From JAHJQZ01 sp963675235 (GTDB lineage: Bacteria; Pseudomonadota; Alphaproteobacteria; Rhizobiales; Devosiaceae), in contig CAXXFU010000002.1 of NCBI GenBank assembly GCA_963675235.2, positions 62,001 through 126,000 of the forward strand: a DNA stretch of 64,000 nt, in the 5' to 3' direction. Every line of letters begins with the position of its first letter. Within the stretch, counting starts at the first letter, position 1. The notes under the pieces were generated by a model, which was not told the origin of the DNA, searched no databases, and worked only from the letters and a program-made list of their open reading frames with translations. Below, one piece after another: positions 51,848-60,454 of this stretch. Made by a program: the position numbers and the translations under genes.

Positions 51848-52774
51848 ATGTCCATTCGCCCCGTCAAATCTTCGTCTCTGGCTCAGCCGACCCTTGAAGG
51901 GGCAGGCGTCAAGCTGCACCGCGCCTTCGGCTTTCATGAGCCGCGCACCTTCGATCCGTTCCTGCTGTTCGACGATTTCCGCAACGAGAACCCGGAAGAC
52001 TTTCTCGCCGGCTTCCCCTGGCACCCGCACCGCGGCATCGAGACCATTACCTATGTTCTGGCCGGCACGGTCGAACATGGCGACAGCCTGGGCAATCGCG
52101 GCAAGCTCGGCGCCGGCGATGTCCAGTGGATGACGGCCGGCTCGGGCATCATGCACCAGGAAATGCCGCAGGGTAACGAAAACGGCCAGATGCACGGCTT
52201 CCAGCTCTGGGCCAATTTGCCCAGTTCGCTGAAGATGACGGCGCCGCGCTACCAGGATGTGCCCGGCTCCGAGATCCCCGAACTGTTCGAGGACGACGGC
52301 ACCGTCATCCGCGTCGTCATCGGCGACTATCTCGGCAAGAAGGGTGTGATCGAGGGCATTGCCGCCGAGCCGCAGTATCTCGATATCTCGGTGCCACCGA
52401 ACACGCGCCGCAGTTTCAAGGTCGATGCCTATCGCAACGCCTTCGCCTATGTCTTTGCCGGTTCCGGCTCGTTCCGCGACGCTTCGACGCCGCGCGGCGT
52501 GCTGGTGGAAAAGCAGGTCGATGGCGAGGAAGTCCATGTCCGCGACGTGAGCGGCAACCGGACGCTGGTCAATTTCGACACCGGCGACGAGGTCACGGTT
52601 CAGTCCGGGGACGAAGGAATCCGCTTCCTGCTGGTCTCGGGCAAGCCGATCAAGGAACCGGTGGCCTGGCATGGCCCGATCGTGATGAACACCCGCGAGG
52701 AGCTGATCACCGCTGTCAACGAACTGCAGGCCGGCACCTTCATCAAGGAAAGCGCCGCCGACTGGCGAGACTAG
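51848..52774 (+). CDS. Pirin family protein
   Basis: A 308-residue bicupin. The N-terminal cupin carries the metal ligands: two His in FPWHPHRGIETITYV near residue 57 and a His and Glu in SGIMHQEMPQG near residue 101. The C-terminal cupin holds residues 180-290. Bacterial pirins oxidise flavonols such as quercetin in vitro or act through protein contacts; the true role is usually unknown. An excellent AGGAAAGGAGA precedes the ATG and decides the start against a longer open frame. A single gene, followed by its own terminator. Confidence 0.93.
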   Translation: MSIRPVKSSSLAQPTLEGAGVKLHRAFGFHEPRTFDPFLLFDDFRNENPEDFLAGFPWHPHRGIETITYVLAGTVEHGDSLGNRGKLGAGDVQWMTAGSGIMHQEMPQGNENGQMHGFQLWANLPSSLKMTAPRYQDVPGSEIPELFEDDGTVIRVVIGDYLGKKGVIEGIAAEPQYLDISVPPNTRRSFKVDAYRNAFAYVFAGSGSFRDASTPRGVLVEKQVDGEEVHVRDVSGNRTLVNFDTGDEVTVQSGDEGIRFLLVSGKPIKEPVAWHGPIVMNTREELITAVNELQAGTFIKESAADWRD

Positions 52775-52800
52775 GCTTTGGTGTGCGAATGGTCCTGGGA

Positions 52801-52828
52801 GGCCGCCATCTCCGGATGGCGGCCTTTT
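52801..52828 (+). terminator. Rho-independent terminator of the pirin gene
   Basis: GGCCGCCATC (52801-52810), loop TCCG, GATGGCGGCC (52815-52824), then TTTT: a perfect 10-bp stem. Confidence 0.88.
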
Positions 52829-52843
52829 GCTTCTGCGTCGCTC

Positions 52844-52886
52844 TTCCGAACCGCAAAACCGGTTCCCACTTTTGCTGGAAGCGCTC
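52844..52886. repeat. Hyphomicrobiales interspersed repeat
   Basis: The stretch begins TTCCGAACCGCAAAACCGG, continues TTCCCACTTTTGCTGGAAG and ends CGCTC. This is the form of a short intergenic element frequent in Rhizobiales genomes (AACCGG-core, TTCCCACTTTT). It abuts the recQ stop codon, sharing its last two bases with it. Confidence 0.65.
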
Positions 52887-54681
52887 AGTGTTCGTTCTCG
52901 AAATCCCGGATCGCCGCCATGAAGACATCCCCGTATGCCTCGAGCTTGCGGGCCCCGACGCCGTGGACCTCAGCCATCTGTGTCATGGTGCGGGGCCTCA
53001 ATTCGGCCATCTCGATCAGCGTCCTGTCGGCGAAGATCACATAGGCCGGTGCGTTGATCTCGGCGGCGAGGTCGCGGCGCAGGGCTTTGAGTTCCCTCAG
53101 CAGCGCCGCATCGTCGCCTTCGAGCGTGTCGACCGGTTTTCTGGCACGCGGCTTCTTCTCGAGATGTGGCTCGAGACTGTCCTTGCGCAATTGCACGCTC
53201 TTGTTGCCGCGCAGGACCTGCCAGCCCTCCTCGGTCGCCTGCCAGCCGCCATAGGCCGGATCGACTGCCGCCAGCCCGGCGGCATAGAGCTGGCGGAACA
53301 CGCCGCGCCACTGGCCGCGGTCGAATTCGGTGCCAACCCCGAAGGTCGGCAGCTTGTCGTGGCCGGTTTCGCGCACGCGTTCGTTGTCGTCGCCGAGGAG
53401 CACGGCGATCAGGTGTTCGAGCCCATAGCGCTGGCCGGTGCGGGCAATGGCCGACAGTGCCTTTTGCGCCGCAACCGTGCCGTCGACCATTTCCGGCGGG
53501 TTTCTGCACCGATCGCAATTGCCGCAAGGTTCGCTCTCCTCGCCGAAATAGGCCAGAAGCGACTGGCGGCGGCAGCGCGGCGCCTCGGCGATCGACAAAA
53601 GGGCGTTGAGGCGCAAATGGTCGATGCGCTTGCGTTCCTCCGGCGTTTCGCTTTCGTCGATCTGGCGACGTCTCAACTTGATGTCGTCAATGCCGAAAAG
53701 GGTCAGCGTGTCCGCCGGCAGCCCGTCGCGGCCGGCGCGGCCGATTTCCTGGTAGTAGCTTTCGACGCTGCCCGGCAGATCGGCATGAAGCACGAAGCGT
53801 ACATCCGGCTTGTCGACACCCATGCCGAAGGCGATGGTCGCGACCATCACCACACCGTCCTCGCGGGTGAAACGGTCCTGGTTGTTCTGGCGGACCTCGT
53901 GGTCGAGCCCGGCATGATAGGGCAGGGCGTCGACGCCCTTGGCCCGCAACAGTTCGGCCAGGGATTCCACTTTCTTGCGTGAGGCACAGTAGACGATGCC
54001 GGACTGGCCGGGACGCGCGGCAACGAAAGCGGTCAGCTGCGAGCGCGAGCCGAGCTTGGGCGCAAAGCTGAGAAACAGATTGGGCCGGTCGAAGCCATGA
54101 AGGAACAGGCGTGGCGGCTCGGCGAACAGCCGCGCGACGATGTCCTTGCGCGTCTCGGTGTCCGCCGTCGCGGTGAAGGCGGCGATCTGCGGGTTGCCAA
54201 GACTTTGCGCCAGTTCGCCGATCTTGAGGTAGTCGGGGCGAAAATCGTGGCCCCACTGGCTGACGCAATGGGCCTCGTCGATGGCGATCATTCGCACGTC
54301 AGCGCGTGCCAGCATCGCCTGCGCTGTCTCGAGGCGTTCGGGCGCCATGTAGAGCAGCTTCAGCGACTTGTCGCGAAGGCTGGAGAAAATGGCATCGCGC
54401 TCCTCGGGCGAAGTGGCCGAGGTCAGCGCACCGGCGGTGACACCATTCTGGGTCAGGGCCGAGACCTGGTCGCGCATCAGCGCCACCAGCGGCGAAATGA
54501 CGAGTGTCAGTCCCTCCCGCGCCAGTGCCGGCAATTGATAGCAGATCGATTTGCCAGCCCCGGTCGGCATGATGGCAAGAACATTCTCGCCAGCGCCGAT
54601 GGCGGCGATGATGTCTTCCTGGCCGGGCCGGAAGGCTTCGTAGCCGAAGACGGTTTTGAGCAGATCAAGTGTCGACGGCAT
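52885..54681 (-). CDS. recQ: ATP-dependent DNA helicase RecQ
   Basis: A 598-residue 3'-5' helicase for recombination and repair. Helicase domain: Walker A MPTGAGKSICYQLPAL near residue 38, DEAHCVSQWGHDFRPDYLKIG near residue 135, then motif blocks up to VRFVLHADLPGSVESYYQEIGRAGRDG. The RQC zinc site CRRQSLLAYFGE ... CGNCDRC is near residues 363-385, and an HRDC domain (LLRELKALRRDLAAEINAPAYVIFADRTLIEMA) ends the protein near residues 520-590. All three domains are intact. A single gene; its 3' end touches an interspersed repeat. Confidence 0.97.
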   Translation of the reverse strand: MPSTLDLLKTVFGYEAFRPGQEDIIAAIGAGENVLAIMPTGAGKSICYQLPALAREGLTLVISPLVALMRDQVSALTQNGVTAGALTSATSPEERDAIFSSLRDKSLKLLYMAPERLETAQAMLARADVRMIAIDEAHCVSQWGHDFRPDYLKIGELAQSLGNPQIAAFTATADTETRKDIVARLFAEPPRLFLHGFDRPNLFLSFAPKLGSRSQLTAFVAARPGQSGIVYCASRKKVESLAELLRAKGVDALPYHAGLDHEVRQNNQDRFTREDGVVMVATIAFGMGVDKPDVRFVLHADLPGSVESYYQEIGRAGRDGLPADTLTLFGIDDIKLRRRQIDESETPEERKRIDHLRLNALLSIAEAPRCRRQSLLAYFGEESEPCGNCDRCRNPPEMVDGTVAAQKALSAIARTGQRYGLEHLIAVLLGDDNERVRETGHDKLPTFGVGTEFDRGQWRGVFRQLYAAGLAAVDPAYGGWQATEEGWQVLRGNKSVQLRKDSLEPHLEKKPRARKPVDTLEGDDAALLRELKALRRDLAAEINAPAYVIFADRTLIEMAELRPRTMTQMAEVHGVGARKLEAYGDVFMAAIRDFENEH

Positions 54682-54822
54682 GCAAGACGCGTGGCGGAAG
54701 CTGGGATCGGAGGGGCGAATCTGTTGAGCGCGATGGTTTCACGTTCGATGGCATAGGCCAACGCGGTGCGCGGTGAAACTGCTGACAAATTCGAACAACA
54801 GAATCGTCTTAGGCTTCCTGCC

Positions 54823-55425
54823 ATGTCCCATCTGAGATTTGCCGGAATGCCCGACGGCGAACAGCGCAGCGCGCTTGCGGCAATCGTTCGTGCCACGCCG
54901 GTGCTTGTGGATGTGCTCGAACGCCTGCGTGCGCTCGGGCTTCCTGATGCCTGGCTGACCTCGGGCGCCGTCTACAACACGGTCTGGAACCACTTGACCG
55001 GCCGGCCGTCACTGACCGGTATCAAGGATTTCGACGTCATCTATTTCGACGACACTGACCTCGGCTATGTCGCCGAGGACACTGTGATCACCCGCACCGT
55101 CGAAGCCTTTGCCGGCGTGCCGGTGCCGGTCGAAGTTCGCAACCAGGCGCGTGTGCACCTCTGGTTTCCGGCCCGGTTCGGGTGTGCCTATCCGCGATTG
55201 CGTCATGCCACCCAGTCGCTCGACTACTACGCCTCACAAACTCATGCCGTGGCTGCGCGGCTCGATGACAGAGACAATCTCGAAATCGTCGCGCCTTTCG
55301 GACTCGACCTGATGTTCTCCTTTCGCCTCGTGCCCAATCGCGTCCTCGACAATCGCCAGACCCACGAGAAAAAGGGCGCGCGCATCAAGGCGGTGTGGCC
55401 GGAAGTCGCGGTCGAGCCCTGGTAG
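54823..55425 (+). CDS. Nucleotidyltransferase family protein (DUF925-like)
   Basis: A 200-residue protein of the nucleotidyltransferase superfamily branch formerly called DUF925. The family pattern is visible: DAWLTSGAVYNTVWNHLTGRP near residues 45-65, IKDFDVIYFDDTDL with the metal-binding Asp-x-Asp-type acidic residues near 68-80, then VEVRNQARVHLWFPARFG near residue 110. The ATG at 54823 gives a normal N-terminus. Neither the nucleotide nor the acceptor is known. It is five bases before the alpha/beta hydrolase gene and probably cotranscribed with it. Confidence 0.85.
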   Translation: MSHLRFAGMPDGEQRSALAAIVRATPVLVDVLERLRALGLPDAWLTSGAVYNTVWNHLTGRPSLTGIKDFDVIYFDDTDLGYVAEDTVITRTVEAFAGVPVPVEVRNQARVHLWFPARFGCAYPRLRHATQSLDYYASQTHAVAARLDDRDNLEIVAPFGLDLMFSFRLVPNRVLDNRQTHEKKGARIKAVWPEVAVEPW

Positions 55426-55429
55426 AGAA

Positions 55430-56320
55430 GTGCTTCCATCGGCGGGCGAATCCGATATCGGTTTGGCACTCATTGACCAATCTTCATCAGTGGAACCAGC
55501 GGTGAGCGACAGCGACGGCAGGACCATTCTCGGCCCGATCAACCGGTTCAGTCCCAAGGATGGTGGCACGCGCCGCGTGTTGTCGGCGCATGCCTATGGC
55601 AGCCATCGCCGCCATGTGCTCGATGCCTATGCACCGGTCAGCTTCGACAAGCCGCTGCCGATCCTGTTCTTCGCTTATGGCGGCGGCTGGAACAGCGGCA
55701 ACCGCGAGGAATACTCCTTTGTCGGACGAGCCTTCGCCAAGGCCGGGTTCATCACGGTGATCGCCGACTACCGGCTTGTGCCCGAGATCCATTATCCGAC
55801 CTTCCTTGAGGATTGCGGCGCGGCGCTCACCGAAGCCCTGGCGGCGCTGCCGGCATTTGGCGGCGATGCCGGACGCGTCTTCCTGATGGGGCATTCGGCC
55901 GGCGCCTATAATGCCGTCATGCTCGGACTCGACGGGGTTCGCTTCGGCGCGCCCAACCTCGGCGGGCGGCTGCGTGGCGTTGTCGGCCTGTCGGGGGCCT
56001 ATGATTTCTACCCGTTCGATGTCAGGGAGGCGATCGACGCCTTTTCGCGGGCGAAAGATCCGGAAGCCAGCCAGCCGGTCAATATCGTTACGCCCGGCGC
56101 GCCGCCATTTTATCTCGGGCATGGCAGCCGCGACCGGGTGTGCGGTCCCTACAACACCGGCAATCTGGCGGCTAAGCTGCGCGCCGCAAAAGTGCCGGTG
56201 ATCGAGCGCTATTATCGCGGGCTCGTCCATCCGACGCCGCTTATGGCCCTGTTCACCTGGCTGCGCTGGCGGGCGCCAGTCTATCGCGAATGTGTGGCGT
56301 TCATGCGCGAGCGTGCATAG
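55430..56320 (+). CDS. Alpha/beta hydrolase (esterase/lipase, BD-FAE-like)
   Basis: A 296-residue (or about 272-residue) serine hydrolase. The oxyanion-hole motif FFAYGGGWNSG and the nucleophile elbow MGHSAGAYNAV are those of the HSL/BD-FAE/kynurenine-formamidase-like group; a catalytic Asp is expected in HGSRDRVCG and His in GLVHPTP. GTG 55430 or GTG 55502 may be the real start; the first 25 residues look unconserved, so the later one is quite possible. No signal peptide, so a cytoplasmic ester hydrolase. Substrate unknown. Confidence 0.88.
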   Translation: MLPSAGESDIGLALIDQSSSVEPAVSDSDGRTILGPINRFSPKDGGTRRVLSAHAYGSHRRHVLDAYAPVSFDKPLPILFFAYGGGWNSGNREEYSFVGRAFAKAGFITVIADYRLVPEIHYPTFLEDCGAALTEALAALPAFGGDAGRVFLMGHSAGAYNAVMLGLDGVRFGAPNLGGRLRGVVGLSGAYDFYPFDVREAIDAFSRAKDPEASQPVNIVTPGAPPFYLGHGSRDRVCGPYNTGNLAAKLRAAKVPVIERYYRGLVHPTPLMALFTWLRWRAPVYRECVAFMRERA

Positions 56321-56323
56321 CGG

Positions 56324-56629
56324 CTATTTGCCCTTGTCGGTCGCGTCCTGTTCGTCGGCAGCTTCGGGTTCCGGGGCGGGTGCCTCGGCCTGTGCCGCAG
56401 CGGCCTTGGCCTGCTCGGCTTCGAAGGCGGCGATTTCGGCGGCGTTGGGGAAGTTGATGAACAGCTTCCAGATCACATAGGCCAAAACGGCGAGCGTCAT
56501 CAGGAACCAGAAATTATCGCCGCCGAGATATTCCATGAAGCTCCAGCCAGCCATAACGGCGGCAAGGGCGATACGGCGCCAGAGCGGTCCGAACCACTTT
56601 ATGTCGCGCGGGTCTATGGTTTTGGCCAT
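56324..56629 (-). CDS. Small membrane protein with charged Ala/Glu tail
   Basis: A 101-residue protein of unknown function. Two membrane segments (RRIALAAVMAGWSFMEYLG and NFWFLMTLAVLAYVIWKLFI) are followed by an Ala/Glu/Pro-rich acidic tail of about 45 residues ending in a lysine-rich tip. ATG 56629 was chosen because AGGAACG lies upstream on the minus strand. It converges with the hydrolase gene (3 bases between stops). Nothing identifies a family with confidence. Confidence 0.7.
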   Translation of the reverse strand: MAKTIDPRDIKWFGPLWRRIALAAVMAGWSFMEYLGGDNFWFLMTLAVLAYVIWKLFINFPNAAEIAAFEAEQAKAAAAQAEAPAPEPEAADEQDATDKGK

Positions 56630-56713
56630 GTCGGCGTTCCTCGTCATGCTGGCTGCCATCGAACGGTCCTGCGAACAGGGCCTAGCATCCGCTGCGGCTC
56701 GGTTCCAGTCGAT

Positions 56714-57382
56714 TCAATGCGGCGCTGCGCTGCGGTCGAGTTCTTCGGCAAGCTGGCGTCCCGGCGAGTAGAATTCGCGATACATCAGGACGGCGGCGAT
56801 CAGCACGGTGCCGATCATCGCCGCATAGGGCGACCAGAACCAGGCAATGCCGGCAACGGCGAAATAGTAGGCGCGAATGCCTTGCGTGAAATTGCGGGCG
56901 GCGACGGTGTTGAGCTTGGCGATAGCAGCGATCTCGTCCTTGTCACCTTTTCCCGGTTCGGCGGCGCCGAGCAGGATGCAGAAATGGTTGAATTGCCTGA
57001 GCGACAGGGTGAAGGACAAAAAGCCGAGCGTCAGGATCGACAGCAGGGCCAGAAGCTCGGCCTCGAGTTCGAGTTCTCCCATCGGCGGGCCGACGCGCAG
57101 ACCCGCGAGCACCTTCTCGACGGCGCCGAATTGTCCGTAGACGGTGAACAGGGCCAGGATCAGCAGCACTGTCGTCGACGCGAAGAACGAGATCGATCCC
57201 ATCAGGTTGGAGGTGAGGATGGCGTCGACCGGTGTGTCGCGCGTGACGGCGTTGCGCACCCAGCGCAGCCGGTGCCGCGCCATGATCGTCGACAGCGACG
57301 GCCGCACGACTTCGAGCTGGGACAGGATCAGCGGGTACAACAGCCAGCCGATCAAGGGAAAGAACGATCCGACGAAACTCAT
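56714..57382 (-). CDS. DUF599 family membrane protein
   Basis: A 222-residue inner-membrane protein with about four hydrophobic segments. The block RHRLRWVRNAVTRDTPVDAILTSNLMGSISFFASTT near residues 36-72 is the DUF599 signature (RWM-x-x-ML-x-RE-x-R-x-x-D-type), followed by ILTLGFLSFTLSLRQFNHFCILLGA and RAYYFAVAGIAWFW. Function unknown. It lies on the same strand 57 bases downstream of the ABC-2 exporter genes but has no clear link to them. Confidence 0.85.
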   Translation of the reverse strand: MSFVGSFFPLIGWLLYPLILSQLEVVRPSLSTIMARHRLRWVRNAVTRDTPVDAILTSNLMGSISFFASTTVLLILALFTVYGQFGAVEKVLAGLRVGPPMGELELEAELLALLSILTLGFLSFTLSLRQFNHFCILLGAAEPGKGDKDEIAAIAKLNTVAARNFTQGIRAYYFAVAGIAWFWSPYAAMIGTVLIAAVLMYREFYSPGRQLAEELDRSAAPH

Positions 57383-57439
57383 CTTGGCTCCTTTTGCCGG
57401 CGAGCCTATCCCATGCCGAAGCCGCCGCGAAGTCCGGGA

Positions 57440-58177
57440 TCAGCCGGCGCGGTGCGCCTGCAGGCGATAAAGCAGAAAGACCATGCCGAGGTGAACCGCA
57501 ATGCCGAAAACGGCATCAGCAAGAAAAACCGGAGCCGGAAAATCCGGGGCGTTGAAGATGATGTCGCCGATCCAGAAGGTCGGAAACCAGGCCCCGAAAA
57601 ACTTCCAGGGCGCCGGGAGCAGGGCAAGCAAAGGCGCGAAACTGAGAATGTTCACCGCCTTGGTCAGGGCCAGGCCTTCGACCTTGTTGCGGGCGAAGGC
57701 CGGCAGCACCAGCGCCATGCCGATGGAATCCAGCGCAATCATGATCGACAGCACCAGCGCCACTGCCGCGCCGCGTTCGGGCAGCAGCAGAGCGCAACCG
57801 AACAGGGTCAGCGCGAAGGTGATCGCTGCCGTCACCACGATGCGATAGGCCATGAAACCGCGCTTGCCGAGCGGTGTGACATCGACGGCCAGCAGTGGCC
57901 CGTCATCGCGGTCCTCGAGAAACAGGAAACCTGTTACCCAGCCGACCATGAAGGCCGGGATGCAAAGGAATATCGGCAGCAGGAAGGTGAACACGCCGGC
58001 AAGGCCGAAATAGCCTTCGACAAACTGGTTGATGGCGTCGCGGAAGAAGAACCCGGCCAGGGCCGGCACGGCGCTGAGCACGATGGCGAATAGAAGTGTT
58101 GGGTCCCGGAGGACGTTGCGCGTGTCCGAATTGAACAGGACCGAAAAACGCCGGGGCGTGAAAGCATGGATGGTCAT
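57440..58177 (-). CDS. ABC-2 type exporter permease, second subunit
   Basis: A 245-residue permease with about six membrane segments (PTLLFAIVLSAVPALAGFFF, FTFLLPIFLCIPAFMVGWVTGFLF, IVVTAAITFALTLFGCALLL, ALVLSIMIALDSIGMALVL, LSFAPLLALLPAPWKFFG, FGIAVHLGMVFLLYRL). It resembles the second permease of the actinobacterial Rv2686c-Rv2688c-type fluoroquinolone exporters, but resistance has not been shown for such distant relatives. The start overlaps the end of the first permease by four bases (58174-58177). Confidence 0.82.
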   Translation of the reverse strand: MTIHAFTPRRFSVLFNSDTRNVLRDPTLLFAIVLSAVPALAGFFFRDAINQFVEGYFGLAGVFTFLLPIFLCIPAFMVGWVTGFLFLEDRDDGPLLAVDVTPLGKRGFMAYRIVVTAAITFALTLFGCALLLPERGAAVALVLSIMIALDSIGMALVLPAFARNKVEGLALTKAVNILSFAPLLALLPAPWKFFGAWFPTFWIGDIIFNAPDFPAPVFLADAVFGIAVHLGMVFLLYRLQAHRAG

Positions 58178-58872
58178 TTGCGTCCGATCTCCTTTTCGAG
58201 GCGCCTGAGACCAAGCCAGACAGCGCCGATCGTGCCCGAAAGTGCGATTGCCGACATCAGGGCAATGGACCCGATGCCATCGCTGGTTGCGCCGAGGCCG
58301 ACGAAAAGCAGGCGTAGCTGCGCCGCTGTCGGAACCAGCATGGCCCAGATCGGCATGGGATCGAGAAAGGCAAGAAAGGCCGGCACGATGATGGGGACGA
58401 GAATGCCGGCGGAACCGATGAGATATGAGGTGACGGTGCGGAAGTGAAGCGCGATCGGCACACCGATGCCGAGATAGAACAGCGAGGTCAAAAGCACCGC
58501 ACCCACCAGCACCGGCCAGTTCACAGCACCGTGCACAAGCAGGGCCAGCGCCATCACCGCCACAAGGCCGAGCAAGGTCAGTGGCAGGGCCTTGGCGAAG
58601 AAGTAGTCGCGCGCCGTCACCGGCGTTACCGACAGGGCCAGGCGGGCACCTTCTGCCTTCTCCAGCATCATCAGGGCGCCAAGAAAGAAAAAGCCGAGAA
58701 CGGCCGGGTCGGTGTAGACGATGAAGGCGACAAAGGCGGGCGGAAGATGGTCTCCACCCCAGATCAGCACGAAGACATAAAAGGCGATGACGAAGGCGTA
58801 GGCCACATAGATGCCGTAGCGGAATTGCAGCCGCGTCTCGTGTGCGACGAGCGTCGCGAAAAGCGAGGTCAT
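58174..58872 (-). CDS. ABC-2 type exporter permease, first subunit
   Basis: A 232-residue permease with six predicted membrane segments. It begins SLFATLVAHETRLQFRYGIYVAYAFVIAFYV, then FVAFIVYTDPAVLGFFFLGALMMLEKAEGARLALSVTPV, a pattern of the same exporter group as the following subunit, where 'LEKAEG...L..TP' is conserved. It overlaps the ATPase gene and the second permease by four bases on each side, so the three are coupled. The two permeases likely form a heterodimeric channel. Confidence 0.83.
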   Translation of the reverse strand: MTSLFATLVAHETRLQFRYGIYVAYAFVIAFYVFVLIWGGDHLPPAFVAFIVYTDPAVLGFFFLGALMMLEKAEGARLALSVTPVTARDYFFAKALPLTLLGLVAVMALALLVHGAVNWPVLVGAVLLTSLFYLGIGVPIALHFRTVTSYLIGSAGILVPIIVPAFLAFLDPMPIWAMLVPTAAQLRLLFVGLGATSDGIGSIALMSAIALSGTIGAVWLGLRRLEKEIGRK

Positions 58873-59735
58873 GCCGCGTCCTTTCCGCCCTTGTCGGCAG
58901 TGACTGCGATAAAGACGTCGTCGAGGCTGGCTTCCTTGGAGTGAATCGCCACGACCTTGCCCGTCGCCATCAGCTCCATGAAGTCGGCATTGGCGCCAAG
59001 TCCGGCAAGGGGATAGTCAACCGTCTCGATGCCGCGTTCGGCCTCGACAGAGACTTCGACGCTTTGCTGGCCATAGGCGCGTTTGAGTTCGGCCGGCCGG
59101 CCCATGGCCGGGATGGTTCCGCCGGCGAGAAAGGCAACGCGGTCGCAGACCTCTTCGGCCTCGGCCATGTTGTGGGTAGTCAGGAAAACCGTCCGGCCGT
59201 TTTCGCGCATGTGCTTGATCAGCTCGCGGGTGCGCCTGGCCCTGGCCGGGTCCTGGCCGGTCGTCGGTTCGTCTAGGAACAGGACTTCCGGATCGTGCAA
59301 CAGAGCCCGCGCCAGATTGAGGCGCATCTTCATGCCCTTGGAAAAATCCTCGACCCGCTGCTGGGCCGCGTCCTGAAGGTCGACGAGCCCGAGCACCTCC
59401 AGGGGATCGCGGGTCTTCTTGTCGTACAGGGCGGCGAAGAGCCTGAGGTTTTCGAGCGCGCTCAGCCTCAGATAAAGGCTCGGCAGCTCGAAGCTGACCC
59501 CGATCTTTTCGTAGAACTCCCTGTCGCCATTGCCCATCGGCTGGCCGAAGACGGTGGCGGTGCCCTGATAGCCTTTCAGAAGGCCCATGAGGATCGCCTG
59601 CGTCGTCGATTTGCCGGCGCCCGAAGGCCCGAGCAGCCCGAAGACCTCGCCCTTGGCGATGGCGAATGAGATACCGTTCAATACCGTGTCCGAGCCACCG
59701 GGATAGGTGAACTGCAGCTTGTCGACCTCAATCAT
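58869..59735 (-). CDS. ABC exporter ATPase
   Basis: A 288-residue ATPase of the ABC-2 exporter type. Walker A GPSGAGKSTTQ near residues 36-46, Q-loop ISFELPSLYLRLSALENL near 85, signature FSKGMKMRLNLARALL near residue 131 (the S-K-G form usual for this branch), Walker B VLFLDEPTTGQDP and the His loop LTTHNMAEAEEV. A C-terminal regulatory part of about 70 residues follows. It overlaps the TetR gene by eight bases and the first permease by four, so all four are one operon. Confidence 0.93.
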   Translation of the reverse strand: MIEVDKLQFTYPGGSDTVLNGISFAIAKGEVFGLLGPSGAGKSTTQAILMGLLKGYQGTATVFGQPMGNGDREFYEKIGVSFELPSLYLRLSALENLRLFAALYDKKTRDPLEVLGLVDLQDAAQQRVEDFSKGMKMRLNLARALLHDPEVLFLDEPTTGQDPARARRTRELIKHMRENGRTVFLTTHNMAEAEEVCDRVAFLAGGTIPAMGRPAELKRAYGQQSVEVSVEAERGIETVDYPLAGLGANADFMELMATGKVVAIHSKEASLDDVFIAVTADKGGKDAA

Positions 59736-60345
59736 GGATGGGTCCTTCGATCAGGCGTTTGATGAACATTTCGCGCAGCACTCTGACGGTCAGCGCGTAG
59801 GCTTCGGCGTGCTTGAGGTAGTCTTCCTGCAAGGAGAGCGTCATCAGCAGGGTCGATGCGCCTTCAAGCGTCTGTGCGTCGGCGTGGGCAAGTCCGAACC
59901 GCTGCTCGAGATCGCCGGCGACCTTCTGAAGAAAGGCGCGGTCGCCCTTCAGGTTGTTGGTCATGTAGTCCGGCGGTGCGTGGCGCATCAGATAGGCGAA
60001 CTCGGCAGAGTCCCTGACGATCCGCACAAGCGGATCGGTTTCAAGCCGCGCCAGCATGGAATCGAAGAACACGCCGAGCACCACCTCCGGCCCGCCCTGC
60101 GTGGCGGCGAGCTCGGCCAGAATCTGTTCCTTGTGCATCGCATCGCGCTGCTCGGCCAGGGCGAAATACAATGCCTCCTTGTTGTCGAAGAAGGCATAGA
60201 ACGAGCCTTTGGCGATGCCGACATCGCGGCACAGTTCATCGATTCTGAGGCCGCGGAGACCGTGGCGCCTGAAACGCTCCAGTCCCTGCTCCATCAGTCG
60301 CTGGCGCAGGGCTTCGCGTTCCTGTTGTGAAAAGGGCCTGGGCAC
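59728..60345 (-). CDS. TetR/AcrR family transcriptional regulator
   Basis: A 205-residue repressor. The TetR helix-turn-helix is EALRQRLMEQGLERFRRHGLRGLRIDELCRDVGIAKGSFYAFFDNKEALYFALAEQ (residues 11-66), followed by an all-helical ligand domain. GTG at 60345 with GGAAGG upstream gives the normal family start; a longer in-frame extension has no similarity. It heads the operon with the exporter ATPase and permeases, so it very likely represses it and responds to a compound the pump exports. An inverted repeat at the promoter supports this. Confidence 0.92.
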   Translation of the reverse strand: MPRPFSQQEREALRQRLMEQGLERFRRHGLRGLRIDELCRDVGIAKGSFYAFFDNKEALYFALAEQRDAMHKEQILAELAATQGGPEVVLGVFFDSMLARLETDPLVRIVRDSAEFAYLMRHAPPDYMTNNLKGDRAFLQKVAGDLEQRFGLAHADAQTLEGASTLLMTLSLQEDYLKHAEAYALTVRVLREMFIKRLIEGPIHD

Positions 60346-60425
60346 GGCGCAAAGCCTTCCTGTCGATTGCCTGCGGGGTGGGTGATAGCGAAGTACCCGC
60401 AGCAATTCCTTTGGGCTTGGACCGC

Positions 60426-60454
60426 TATATGAGGGCAGTGACTGAAAAAGTCAA
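60426..60454 (-). promoter_or_regulatory. Promoter of the tetR-ABC operon
   Basis: On the minus strand: -35 box TTGACT (complement of 60449-60454), exactly 17 bases, -10 box CATATA (complement of 60426-60431). The start codon is about 80 bases downstream. Confidence 0.55.
60439..60453. promoter_or_regulatory. Candidate TetR operator
   Basis: TGACT (60439-60443), spacer GAAAA, AGTCA (60449-60453): a perfect inverted repeat lying over the -35 box of the operon promoter, where a TetR dimer would exclude RNA polymerase. Confidence 0.5.
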
